Assembly (NCBI GenBank): GCA_965227695.1
Contig: OZ245760.1
Location: forward strand, 806,001-870,000
DNA length: 64,000 bases
Direction: 5' to 3'
DNA from: UBA1858 sp965227695
GTDB taxonomy: Bacteria; Pseudomonadota; Gammaproteobacteria; UBA4575
Of the stretch, positions 31,352-39,735 are shown in pieces. The translations under genes were made by a program, and so were the position numbers. The notes beneath the pieces were generated by a model that saw only the letters and a list, made by a program, of their open reading frames with translations, made no database searches and was not told the origin of the DNA. Within the stretch, counting starts at the first letter, position 1. Every line of letters starts with the position of its first letter.

Positions 31352-31810
31352 TTATTTCTCCTCGGCTGATTCTGACGAAGTTTCCACGGCGGAGTCATCT
31401 GCTTGCGTGGCTTCGTCCATAGCGTCGCCGGAGTCATCAGTGTTTGATAGCGGCGGCGTTGTTTCCCGGCTGTCACGATCACGCTCTTTCTCGATGGATT
31501 TCATCATCGGAGACGGTTCGGTGATAGCCTGTTTGCAACTTGTGACCATATGGCGCAGTACAGCATCGTTGAAGCGGAAAGCGCTGACCAGTTCATCGAG
31601 GATTTCCTGGTTGGTTTCAATGTTCATAAGCACGTAATGTGCCTTCAGGATTTTGTTGATTGGGTAGGCAAGGATTCTGCGGCCCCAGTCTTCCAGGCGA
31701 TGGACTTTACCACTGCCATTTTCGATCATGGTTTTGTAACGATCGACCATGGCAGACACCTGGTCACTCTGGTCTGGGTGGACCAGAAACACAATTTCAT
31801 AATGTCTCAT
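31352..31810 (-). CDS. rpsF: 30S ribosomal protein S6
   Basis: A 152-residue S6. The conserved fold covers about 1-100 (MRHYEIVFLVHPDQSDQV, EDWGRRILAYPINKILKAHY, ETNQEILDELVSAFRFND). It is followed by a long acidic, Ser/Asp/Glu-rich tail (about 107-152, ending TSSESAEEK), longer than the E. coli tail, which in E. coli is extended by RimK with glutamates. The true start is the ATG at 31810, where AAGGAG stands 7 bases upstream; a longer open frame reads through the leader hairpin. It is the first gene of the rpsF-rpsR-DUF2232-rplI operon. Confidence 0.98.
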   Translation of the reverse strand: MRHYEIVFLVHPDQSDQVSAMVDRYKTMIENGSGKVHRLEDWGRRILAYPINKILKAHYVLMNIETNQEILDELVSAFRFNDAVLRHMVTSCKQAITEPSPMMKSIEKERDRDSRETTPPLSNTDDSGDAMDEATQADDSAVETSSESAEEK

Positions 31811-31832
31811 TGTGGCTCCTTGAGGTCTTTGT

Positions 31833-31856
31833 CCTCCCGCAGACATAACGGTGAGG
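31833..31856 (-). promoter_or_regulatory. candidate S6:S18-binding leader hairpin
   Basis: In the rpsF leader, about 23 bases upstream of the ATG, CCTC-A-CCG pairs with CGGGAGG around a 9-base loop. The paired CCG and bulged base recall the conserved S6:S18-binding motif in rpsF mRNA leaders, through which the protein complex represses its own operon. Presence of the hairpin is seen; autoregulation is inferred from the known system. Confidence 0.5.
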
Positions 31857-31882
31857 AAAGGTAGCGAATAGATAAGCCGGCG

Positions 31883-31911
31883 ATTCTACTCGAGGGTGAG
31901 TAAATATTCAA
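31883..31911 (-). promoter_or_regulatory. sigma70-type promoter of the rpsF operon
   Basis: On the minus strand TTGAAT (-35, plus coordinates 31906-31911) and TAGAAT (-10, 31883-31888) are separated by exactly 17 bases. The -10 matches 5 of 6 consensus positions and the -35 4 of 6. It overlaps the end of rlmB and lies about 75 bases upstream of the rpsF ATG, giving a leader that contains the candidate S6:S18 hairpin. Confidence 0.65.
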
Positions 31912-32654
31912 CGACTGCTGCGCTGACGCACGGCTTCATAAAGGAATATCCCTGTCGCAACAGAGACATTCAGGCTTTCCATTTCTCCGTGCATAGGGAG
32001 GGAATACAACTGGTCACAGCGTTCCCGGGTCAAGCGTCTTAATCCCTGATCCTCTGCGCCCATAATTATGGCGGTCGGATGCGTCAGGTTGGACTCATAA
32101 AGAGTCTGGCCGGCGTGGCCATCCGCACCATACACCCATATTCCAAGTTTCTTAATTCGCGCTATAAACCTTGATAAATTGGAGGTTTTTACAATGGGCA
32201 GGCGAACTGTCGCCCCGCTTGAAATTTTATGTACGATGGCGTTCAGAGGGGCACAATGATTTTGGGGGATAATGACTGCTGATACTCCTGCTGCCTCTGC
32301 TGTTCTCAGGCAGGCACCTAAATTATGAGGATCACTGACTTCATCAAGTATAAGTAACAGCGGAATATCCTGAGCGCGCTGGAGCTGCCTGAGTAGTTCA
32401 TCCTCGTTGAGGTGTGAAGCAGGTGTACATGAGGCGACAATGCCCTGATGCTGAGTGCTGCCACACAGTTGATCCAGCTTATTACGCTGAATTATTTGCA
32501 CGGTGATGCCCACAGCCCTTGCTTGTTCTATCAGCGTATCAATCCGTGGATTGGATTTGTTTTGCTCGAGCCATATTAACTGAATTCGTTCGGGTTGATG
32601 GTTTAGCAAAGCACTCACTGTGTGAATGCCCGGAAAATACTCTTTCTGGCTCAT
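31908..32654 (-). CDS. rlmB: 23S rRNA (guanosine-2'-O-)-methyltransferase RlmB
   Basis: A 248-residue SpoU-family (knotted, SPOUT) enzyme that methylates G2251 of 23S rRNA. N-terminal substrate-binding domain: about 5-75 with GIHTVSALLNHQPERI. The C-terminal SPOUT domain carries motif 1 LDEVSDPHNLGACLRTAEAA, motif 2 IIMGAEDQGLRRLTRERCD and motif 3 LPMHGEMESLNVSVATGI. All catalytic residues (N, R and E, then N-V-S) are present. It follows rnr with a 5-base gap, the usual rnr-rlmB pair, and its end overlaps the rpsF promoter. Confidence 0.97.
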   Translation of the reverse strand: MSQKEYFPGIHTVSALLNHQPERIQLIWLEQNKSNPRIDTLIEQARAVGITVQIIQRNKLDQLCGSTQHQGIVASCTPASHLNEDELLRQLQRAQDIPLLLILDEVSDPHNLGACLRTAEAAGVSAVIIPQNHCAPLNAIVHKISSGATVRLPIVKTSNLSRFIARIKKLGIWVYGADGHAGQTLYESNLTHPTAIIMGAEDQGLRRLTRERCDQLYSLPMHGEMESLNVSVATGIFLYEAVRQRSSR

Positions 32655-32659
32655 ATCGC

Positions 32660-34894
32660 TTATCTGCGCTTGCTTTTTTTGGTTTTGCGTTTGCGTTTAG
32701 ATGAGGATTCATTGTTTTCAAGAATAAAATCAATCTTTCTCTCGTCGATATCCACCCGGCTGACAATAATATTTAAAGTATCTCCGAGGCGATAGGTTTT
32801 ACCAGTCAATTCACCTTCAAGGGTCATTGTGTTGGGGTCAAATTGATAATAATCATCCGATAATGTGCTGATATGTACCAGTCCCTCTACGTATACATCC
32901 GTTAATTCGACGAACAAACCGAAAGAGGTAACACTGGTCACGGCACCTGAGAAAGTATTTCCTACCTTGTCCTGCATAAATTCACATTTAAGAGTGTTTT
33001 CTGCATCACGTGTAGCATCATCCGCGCGGCGTTCTGCCATTGAACAATGCTCTCCCTGCAGCACCAGATCATTATGGGTGTAGCAAAATGTGCTGGCTTT
33101 TCGTTTGTTAATTAAATGGCGTATTGCACGGTGAACAATTAAATCAGGATAGCGACGTATTGGTGAGGTAAAGTGCGTGTATAAAGGATGTGCCAAACCA
33201 AAGTGGCCGACATTATCGGGGCTATAAACAGCCTGTGATAATGATCTTAGCAGCATGGTTTCAATCCATCGGTCTTCTTCACGTTGATTAACCTGTTCGA
33301 TAAGGCTCGCATAATGTTTAGGTTCAGGTTTTTCGCCGCCAGGCAAGTGCAGCCCCAGCGTTTTAAGCAATTGTCTTAATTCTTTAAGTTTGCTTGCAGT
33401 GGGTATCTCGTGGATGCGGTATAGTCCCGGAAACTTTCTTTTGGTTAGAAACCTGGCGGCAGCAACATTGGCTGCGATCATGCATTCTTCAATAATGCGA
33501 TGTGCATCATTTCGTTCATATGGATAAATGCGGAGAATTTTTTTATCTGGCCCAAATTCAATTTTGGTTTCTGTTGAGTGAAAGTCGATCGCGCCACGCG
33601 CTATTCGCTGCCGTAACAATGCTTTATATAGCAAAAAGAGTTCATCAAGGTGCGGGCACACCTGATTAATTGATTTTCGTATACTTTCCTGTTTGTCTAC
33701 AACTGCGGCTGCAACTTGTGTATAAGTCAGGCGTGCATGAGATTGGATAACAGCCTGATAAAATTTATAGCTCTGCATTTCTCCTTTGGAAGAGATGATC
33801 ATTTCACAGACCATCGATAGGCGCGGTATATGCGGGTTTAAAGAACAAAGACCATTGGATAAATTTTCCGGAAGCATGGGTATGACAAAGCCGGGGAAAT
33901 ATACCGATGTAGCCCGCCACTGGGCTTCTTTGTCCAATTCGCTGCCCGGTTGCACATAAAAAGAGACATCGGCAATGGCTACCAGTAATTTCCAGCCATC
34001 CTTGCGCGATTCGCAGAAGACAGCATCATCAAAATCTTTTGCATCTTCACCATCAATTGTGACAAATGGCAGATCACGCAAGTCGGATCTGCCGTGTAAC
34101 TCATCTGTGATTGAGCTTTCCGAAAAGGATTCGGCTTCTTTGATAGCTTCTGCGGAAAACTGGTTGGGAATGCCATGTACACGCACGGCAATGTCAATTT
34201 CCATGCCAGGAGCCAGATGTTCTCCAAGCACTTCAGTAATTTCGCCGATTGGCTGTTGTCTTTTGGTGGGATGCTCGATGATTTGAGTCACTACAATCTG
34301 TCCATTGCGCGCATTCTTTTTCCCATGTGGCGGGATAAATATGTCTTGATGTATGCGTTTGTTGTCCGGAATGACAAAACCCATACCGCGTTCTTCGTGA
34401 TAGCGTCCAACTATTTGCTGGTTGTGTCTCTCCAGTATTTCTACAAGATGTCCTTCCTGGCGACCATCTCTTTTTGTGTGTATTACCTGTACTACGGCGC
34501 GATCACCGTGCAGAGCAGCACGCATTTCGCGCGGTGATAAAAATATATCCGCTTCTCCTCGCTCATCAGGTGATAAAAAACCAAACCCGTCAGGGTGGCC
34601 AATAATACGTCCGCGCACCAGGTCTGCATGTCCAACTGGAAGGTAGGCCCCCTGGCGGTTACGCACTATCTGTCCATCACGTTCCATGGCGCGTAGTCGC
34701 CGCTCGAGTGACTGCAGGTCTCTGTCACTGGAAATTGCAAGAGATGTTGTTATTTTGCTGAAGCTGGCAGGACCTTTATTGTTCTCAATAACTTCCAGAA
34801 TGAATTCACGGCTGGCGATTGGGTGTTCATATTTTCTCGCCTCCCGTTCGGCATAAGGATCGTGCTGAGGTTTGCGTTTTCTTGATTTGGCCAT
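32660..34894 (-). CDS. rnr: ribonuclease R
   Basis: A 744-residue 3'-5' exoribonuclease of the RNB family that digests structured RNA. Order of domains: N-terminal helix-turn-helix (about 20-85), cold-shock domains (about 85-245, with GFGFLSPDERGEADIFLSP), RNB catalytic domain (about 260-585; VTIDGEDAKDFDDAVF holds the catalytic Asp cluster), S1 domain (about 645-725, GLFVELTDVYVEGLVHIS) and a very basic tail (KRKRKTKKSKRR). The ATG at 34894 is preferred over GTG five codons upstream because the sequence MAKSRKRK matches the family start. It begins the rnr-rlmB transcription unit. Confidence 0.97.
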   Translation of the reverse strand: MAKSRKRKPQHDPYAEREARKYEHPIASREFILEVIENNKGPASFSKITTSLAISSDRDLQSLERRLRAMERDGQIVRNRQGAYLPVGHADLVRGRIIGHPDGFGFLSPDERGEADIFLSPREMRAALHGDRAVVQVIHTKRDGRQEGHLVEILERHNQQIVGRYHEERGMGFVIPDNKRIHQDIFIPPHGKKNARNGQIVVTQIIEHPTKRQQPIGEITEVLGEHLAPGMEIDIAVRVHGIPNQFSAEAIKEAESFSESSITDELHGRSDLRDLPFVTIDGEDAKDFDDAVFCESRKDGWKLLVAIADVSFYVQPGSELDKEAQWRATSVYFPGFVIPMLPENLSNGLCSLNPHIPRLSMVCEMIISSKGEMQSYKFYQAVIQSHARLTYTQVAAAVVDKQESIRKSINQVCPHLDELFLLYKALLRQRIARGAIDFHSTETKIEFGPDKKILRIYPYERNDAHRIIEECMIAANVAAARFLTKRKFPGLYRIHEIPTASKLKELRQLLKTLGLHLPGGEKPEPKHYASLIEQVNQREEDRWIETMLLRSLSQAVYSPDNVGHFGLAHPLYTHFTSPIRRYPDLIVHRAIRHLINKRKASTFCYTHNDLVLQGEHCSMAERRADDATRDAENTLKCEFMQDKVGNTFSGAVTSVTSFGLFVELTDVYVEGLVHISTLSDDYYQFDPNTMTLEGELTGKTYRLGDTLNIIVSRVDIDERKIDFILENNESSSKRKRKTKKSKRR

Positions 34895-35274
34895 GCGAGC
34901 AATTTCCACAAATATTTGCGTTGATATTGTAGTCAGATGGTAACATTATTTGACGGGTGAATATTGGGGAACTGAGATGTCGTGCTGCTCAAATTAGAGT
35001 CGCCGTGACGCTGATGTCCCTGTGTTGCCTGTCCGTAGGCTAATAGAAGGGATATTTCCGGTGTCTGCTAAATATCTTCAGTGGAAAATATTCCTGCATT
35101 TTGCCAGCAATAAATCAGATGAAATTGTCGTTATCACCCATGTGTTTTTTGCTGATTCCTTCATGTTTTGAGAGTTCTTCACTGCCATTCGCAGAATAAT
35201 TCGTGAGCGGACTCACATACGTGTGATGTCTCTCTGGGTAGACTGATGATAGTGTCAAAAAAGGTGCTGCTGAA
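34895..35274. other. intergenic region before rnr, no gene seen
   Basis: About 380 bases between rnr (minus) and a small plus-strand gene. It must carry the rnr promoter. I see no tRNA, no NsrR-type gene (which occupies this place in E. coli) and no strong hairpin. Short frames lack ribosome binding sites. Confidence 0.5.
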
Positions 35275-35496
35275 ATGAAAATGAAAACCCATTTAATAGA
35301 ACGGGCGGAAATTAATAGAAGGTCAGAGGGCCAGCTAAAGCAAAGGTTTCCCATCAAGGTGCCAACCGGTGAAGTTGTGTTAAGAGATAGAAGGGTTAAT
35401 CCTGACCGGCGTCATCCGGGATTGCAGACATGTGAGCTGAATATGACCTCTGAAGAATTTAATTATTTATTTGAAGCCTATCAGGAACAGAAGTAA
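35275..35496 (+). CDS. small basic hypothetical protein
   Basis: A 73-residue protein of unknown family. Its centre is strikingly Arg- and Pro-rich: VVLRDRRVNPDRRHPGLQT. The C-terminus EEFNYLFEAYQEQK is helical and acidic. AAAGGTG lies 8-9 bases before the first ATG; a second ATG two codons later is also possible. The DRRxNPDRRxxG pattern looks like a short conserved motif and suggests a genuine family. It is convergent with the fatty-acid hydroxylase-like gene (12 bases apart). Function is not inferable. Confidence 0.65.
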   Translation: MKMKTHLIERAEINRRSEGQLKQRFPIKVPTGEVVLRDRRVNPDRRHPGLQTCELNMTSEEFNYLFEAYQEQK

Positions 35497-35507
35497 CATA
35501 AGGTTCT

Positions 35508-36293
35508 TTATTTCCCTGTAAACGGGATTTTTAATATCCCGCTCAGCCGGTTCCATTCGTCCGTGCTGTATATATCTCCAAGGCCGAGGTTAATGTTGTT
35601 TTCGATCGGTCGCATGGTAAAAGATTTAAATAGTCGATCCCATACAGATAATATACTTGAGTAGTTAGAGTCTGTCTCTGTTCTTATTTCAGAGTGATGC
35701 AGGCGATGCATGTGCGGCGTTACCAGCAATACACGAAGAACTTTATCCACGGTTTCGTCTAAACGAATATTGCTGTGATGAAAAAGGATTATCGGAAGTG
35801 ATATGAATTCATAGATAATCAAATGCTCCAGTTGCAGACCTGCCAGAGGAATAAGAGCCAGACGCATAGTATGTGAAATGATGATCTCTACCGGGTGAAA
35901 TCTTAATCCGGTACTGGCATCCATGTCTTTATCGCTATGATGTACCTGATGAAATTTCCATAGAAACGGGATGACATGGTTGGCGCGATGCCATGCGTAT
36001 TGCCAACAGTCCATAATCAGAATCGCCGCAAGTATGGTGATAAAAGCGTGTGTTTCGATCTGGTTCAGAAAACCAATATTATTGTCGTATGTCCATTGAC
36101 ATAGATGCTCAATCACAGTGACGAGGATCACGCTGGATAGTGTAGCATTTACAAGCGCAATCGATAAATTGCGCAACGTGTGTCGAGTGTGGTGCTTTCT
36201 GTTTTTAAAGTAAGGACGAAGTTGCTCAACTGTAAATAACAGGATATATATAAAAGTTAAAGTAAGTATTTTTGCTGATTCCTGGTCAAGCAT
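35508..36293 (-). CDS. sterol desaturase / fatty acid hydroxylase superfamily membrane protein
   Basis: A 261-residue integral membrane protein with about four helices and the eight-histidine pattern of the di-iron hydroxylase superfamily: HRANHV (about 103), HQVHHSDKD (about 115), then HHSNIR and HMHRLHHS (about 195-205). Such enzymes hydroxylate or desaturate lipids, sterols or carotenoids using O2 and a di-iron centre. The substrate is not evident; no lipid or carotenoid genes flank it. It begins 30 bases from the divergent GNAT gene. Typical length for bacterial members. Confidence 0.92.
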   Translation of the reverse strand: MLDQESAKILTLTFIYILLFTVEQLRPYFKNRKHHTRHTLRNLSIALVNATLSSVILVTVIEHLCQWTYDNNIGFLNQIETHAFITILAAILIMDCWQYAWHRANHVIPFLWKFHQVHHSDKDMDASTGLRFHPVEIIISHTMRLALIPLAGLQLEHLIIYEFISLPIILFHHSNIRLDETVDKVLRVLLVTPHMHRLHHSEIRTETDSNYSSILSVWDRLFKSFTMRPIENNINLGLGDIYSTDEWNRLSGILKIPFTGK

Positions 36294-36323
36294 CCGATTA
36301 AATACCTTGATCGCTGTAGTGGA

Positions 36324-37022
36324 TTGCGGTTAACTGGTCCCAATCTACGCCTGATTCCTGTACCAGGCAATCATCATTATCGGATTACACTCCAGAGATC
36401 GTCAGATTTGCAAATGGGTAATAATATTAAATTTTCTTTCAGGGTGGGTCGTGTTGAAGACTGTCCGTCGATTGCGCATCGGGTAAATCATTCTGCTCAG
36501 GGCGCAGTGGATTACCTCTACCAGGGTATCAGTACAAACAGATCGCCCATTGAACTGTTAAGTGACCAGATGGCAACGGAAGTGCACTATTCATTTGCAA
36601 ATACAATGGTGGCAGAAACTGCAGGTCATATTGTTGCCATCGCTTTAAGTTTTCCTGCCAGTGGGCTGGCTGTGAATGAGACCATGCTGACAGCGCTGAC
36701 GCCTGAAAAGCTACATTACTTAAAATATTTTTGTGATAACAGTATTAAAGACAGTTGGCACCTTGATGCAATATACGTTGACCAAGAATTTCGCCAGCAG
36801 GGATTGGGTGATCAACTGCTATCAAGAGTGAAACAGCAGGCTGAATATTATCATTACCCGTTTTTACAGGCTTTCGTCTTTGCAAATAATGAAGGCGCAA
36901 CCCGATTCTATCAATCTCGTGGTTTCGAGATTGATCTGCAGATTGTCGTTGATACGCATGAGTTCTTAAAAGATAAAAAAGGATTATTGAGAATGCGTTG
37001 CAAATTAGGCGCTAATCATTGA
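36324..37022 (+). CDS. GNAT family N-acetyltransferase
   Basis: A GNAT-fold acetyltransferase. The acetyl-CoA pyrophosphate loop is LDAIYVDQEFRQQGLGDQLL (Q/R-x-x-G-x-G/A type), preceded by AGHIVAIALSFPASGLA and followed by FVFANNEGATRFYQSRGFEI, the usual end of the fold. The open frame is 232 residues; the conserved part begins near MGNNIKFSFRVGRVEDC (ATG at 36414), which is the more likely start and gives 202 residues. The 3' end overlaps the convergent purA gene by 11 bases. The acceptor substrate is unknown. Confidence 0.85.
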   Translation: MRLTGPNLRLIPVPGNHHYRITLQRSSDLQMGNNIKFSFRVGRVEDCPSIAHRVNHSAQGAVDYLYQGISTNRSPIELLSDQMATEVHYSFANTMVAETAGHIVAIALSFPASGLAVNETMLTALTPEKLHYLKYFCDNSIKDSWHLDAIYVDQEFRQQGLGDQLLSRVKQQAEYYHYPFLQAFVFANNEGATRFYQSRGFEIDLQIVVDTHEFLKDKKGLLRMRCKLGANH

Positions 37023-38307
37023 ATAGGTCAAGACGTATTATGTTCTGGCTGCGTTCCGGGCCTGTTGAAACGATATCAATCGGCACTCCCAGAAGTTCTT
37101 CCACCTTGTTTATATAGTTAATTGCATTGATCGGCAGCTGGTCAAAATCCGTTACACCAACTGTGGAGCTTTGCCAGCCTGGAAGTGAAATATAATTTGG
37201 CACGCAATGTTCTATATTTTCAGCATTCAACGGTAATGATGTCAGTTCCTCGCCATTGATGCGATATGATGTGCATATTTTTATTTCACTCATACAATCA
37301 AGTACATCCAGCTTAGTAAAACATATTCCGCTAATACCATTTAAATGAACCGCACGTTTGAGTGCAATGGCGTCCAGCCAGCCACAGCGACGCTGTCTGC
37401 CTGTAGTAGCACCAAATTCATGACCGCGCGTGCCAAGCTCTTTGCCGGTGTCATCAAATAATTCGGTTGGGAACGGGCCGCCACCGACACGTGTAGTGTA
37501 TGCTTTTACGATACCAAGCACGTAATCAATTGTTCCTGGAGCCACACCGCTACCTACGCAGGCACCACCTGCAGTGGTATTTGAGGAGGTAACATAAGGA
37601 TAAGTACCATGGTCAATATCGAGGAGTGTTCCCTGGGCGCCCTCAAAAAGTATTTTTTTCTGCTGTTTCTGCAAAGCATGCAGTTTTGCGCTCACATCGG
37701 TAATCATGGGTGATAATTGCTGTGCCCATTCCTGTATCTGGTCTGCGAGCTGGGTTAATTGGCACGTTTCATAGTGATAATAGTTTTTTAGTACAAAATT
37801 ATGATAATCAACAATACCTTCCAGTTTGGGAAGAATTCTGTCTGCATTTAACAGATCTCCGGCGCGCAGGCCGCGCCGGGCAACTTTATCCTCATAAGCT
37901 GGGCCTATGCCACGGCCGGTTGTGCCGATGGCGGATTTTCCGCGCGCCTTTTCACGAGCCTGATCCAGCAATATATGATAGGGAAGAATCAATGGGCAGC
38001 CATCCGAGATAAATAGTTTACCTCGTGCACTGACACCACGCTGTTCGAGCATCGCCAGTTCGTTAAGCAGTGCTTCTGGTGACAGTACGACACCATTGCC
38101 AATATAGCATTCAACATCGCTGCGTAATATGCCTGAAGGAATCAGGTGTAATACGGTTGTATCCTGTCCAACAACAATCGTATGGCCTGCGTTATGTCCT
38201 CCCTGGAATCTTACAACAGCATCGGCTTGTGCGGTCAGCATATCGACAATTTTCCCCTTGCCTTCATCTCCCCACTGAGTGCCAAGCACAACTACATTTT
38301 TGTTCAT
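37012..38307 (-). CDS. purA: adenylosuccinate synthetase
   Basis: A 431-residue enzyme of AMP synthesis: IMP + aspartate + GTP gives adenylosuccinate. GTP-binding start VVLGTQWGDEGKGKIVDMLT contains the catalytic Asp and His is in GGHNAGHTI. FEGAQGTLLDIDHGTYPYVT and TTGRQRRCGWLDA are further family signatures. Normal length. It lies after hisZ on the same strand with a 15-base gap, closing the hflX-hflK-hflC-yjeT-hisZ-purA run. Confidence 0.98.
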   Translation of the reverse strand: MNKNVVVLGTQWGDEGKGKIVDMLTAQADAVVRFQGGHNAGHTIVVGQDTTVLHLIPSGILRSDVECYIGNGVVLSPEALLNELAMLEQRGVSARGKLFISDGCPLILPYHILLDQAREKARGKSAIGTTGRGIGPAYEDKVARRGLRAGDLLNADRILPKLEGIVDYHNFVLKNYYHYETCQLTQLADQIQEWAQQLSPMITDVSAKLHALQKQQKKILFEGAQGTLLDIDHGTYPYVTSSNTTAGGACVGSGVAPGTIDYVLGIVKAYTTRVGGGPFPTELFDDTGKELGTRGHEFGATTGRQRRCGWLDAIALKRAVHLNGISGICFTKLDVLDCMSEIKICTSYRINGEELTSLPLNAENIEHCVPNYISLPGWQSSTVGVTDFDQLPINAINYINKVEELLGVPIDIVSTGPERSQNIIRLDLFND

Positions 38308-38322
38308 TTTGCTTCCCTTGTT

Positions 38323-39510
38323 CTATAGGTCTCTGACTTCCCAGGTATTATTATTTTTGTGTAAAATTTTGGTACATCCCATGGAACCGGCTTCATTGTA
38401 GTCATTGGTCAACCCATTGATTACCACTTCCCCGCGGGCGCGCAATTGCTGTATCGCAGAAGCGAGTGTGGCGTCGTCACTAGCAGGAGCATAGATGGCG
38501 TGCTTTTGATCGGGATTAGCACAACCATTGGATGCGGTGATCAATTGACGCAAGTCTGCACTGAAACCCACTGCCGGACGTGCGCGGCCAAATGATTCCC
38601 CGATGTTATCATAGCGACCACCACGCGCGAGTTCATTTCCACTGTTGGCACAAAAAGCTGTAAATACAATGCCTTTTTGATAATGATATCCAGGTGCTTC
38701 AGCAAGATCATAGTGTATTTTTGTGTTGATGAGTTTTTTATCCAACTTGTCCGCCAGATGCTCGACATAGTTAATGCATTCAAGCAAGGCGGTGCCACCC
38801 ACCACTAACTGTTCGCGTGCCTGGCCAAGTATTTCCACGGGCCCATGCAAACTGACCAGCTGAATAAGCGCCTGTTTGATCTCCGCTGCGCACTCCACAG
38901 ATGTTAACAGCTGCTCGATATCGGGTGAGGATTTGCGTTGCAACATTTGGAATAATTCATCTTCAGCCTGCTCTGGCAGCCCGGCCTGACGGGTTAATGC
39001 CTCGTAAATACCTGTGTGTCCAAGATCCAGCAGAATCTCTTTTATGCCGCTTGTCTGCAGTGTGGCCGTCATCAGTGAAATAATTTCAACATCGCTGGCC
39101 AGTCCATGGTGGCCGTACAGCTCTGCGCCTATTTGTAGAGGGCTACGCGTGCCTCCCGCCGATTCCGGACGGGTGTGAAGCACTGTCCCACAGTAGCAGA
39201 GCCGTTTGGGCGCGTCTGTTTTTATCATATGGGCATCTATGCGTGCTACCTGGGGGGTCATGTCTGCACGTACCCCCATCATGCGTCCGGAGAGTTGGTC
39301 AGTAAGCTTAAATGTTTGCAGGTTGAGATCCTCGCATTCGCCAACCAAAAGAGAGTCTAGAAATTCAATGAAAGGCGGAATGACTAATTGATAGCCCCAG
39401 GCACTGAACAGATCAAGTGATTTTCGGCGATAGGATTCAAGTTCTGCGGCCTCCTTGGGCAGTACTTCTTCAATCCCGGCGGGGAGTAACCAGCGAGTTT
39501 GTGATGACAT
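38323..39510 (-). CDS. hisZ: ATP phosphoribosyltransferase regulatory subunit HisZ
   Basis: A 395-residue paralogue of histidyl-tRNA synthetase that activates the short form of HisG in the first step of histidine synthesis. Class II synthetase-like motifs include MMGVRADMTPQVARIDAH (motif 2 region) and RGGRYDNIGESFGRARPAVG (motif 3 region). The synthetase anticodon-binding domain is replaced by a short tail, and the length fits HisZ rather than HisS (about 425). It lies in the usual place between yjeT and purA. Its presence implies a short HisG elsewhere in this genome. Confidence 0.96.
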   Translation of the reverse strand: MSSQTRWLLPAGIEEVLPKEAAELESYRRKSLDLFSAWGYQLVIPPFIEFLDSLLVGECEDLNLQTFKLTDQLSGRMMGVRADMTPQVARIDAHMIKTDAPKRLCYCGTVLHTRPESAGGTRSPLQIGAELYGHHGLASDVEIISLMTATLQTSGIKEILLDLGHTGIYEALTRQAGLPEQAEDELFQMLQRKSSPDIEQLLTSVECAAEIKQALIQLVSLHGPVEILGQAREQLVVGGTALLECINYVEHLADKLDKKLINTKIHYDLAEAPGYHYQKGIVFTAFCANSGNELARGGRYDNIGESFGRARPAVGFSADLRQLITASNGCANPDQKHAIYAPASDDATLASAIQQLRARGEVVINGLTNDYNEAGSMGCTKILHKNNNTWEVRDL

Positions 39511-39525
39511 GGAAATGCGTTTCGT

Positions 39526-39717
39526 TTAGCTTTGACGAATAAGAGTTAAGAGTAGCACGCCGACAACCATGCTCACTAATCCAAAAATACGCAATTGATG
39601 ATCAGGCATGGACGAAATATTCTCCCACATTTTTCGCACCATGCGCGGGCTGGCAAAGGGCAGTACCCCTTCCAGCACCAGCACAAGTGCAAGCGCAGCC
39701 AGCAGGTCGTTAGCCAT
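39526..39717 (-). CDS. yjeT: DUF2065 family small membrane protein (YjeT)
   Basis: A 63-residue protein with two membrane helices (about 4-22 and 42-60). The loop LPFASPRMVRKMWENISSMP and the following DHQLRIFGLVSMVVGVLLL are typical of DUF2065. It lies between hflC and hisZ, its conserved location downstream of hflC. The role is unknown; context suggests a link to the FtsH-HflKC membrane complex. Confidence 0.95.
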   Translation of the reverse strand: MANDLLAALALVLVLEGVLPFASPRMVRKMWENISSMPDHQLRIFGLVSMVVGVLLLTLIRQS

Positions 39718-39735
39718 GACTACGTTAGCCCGTGA

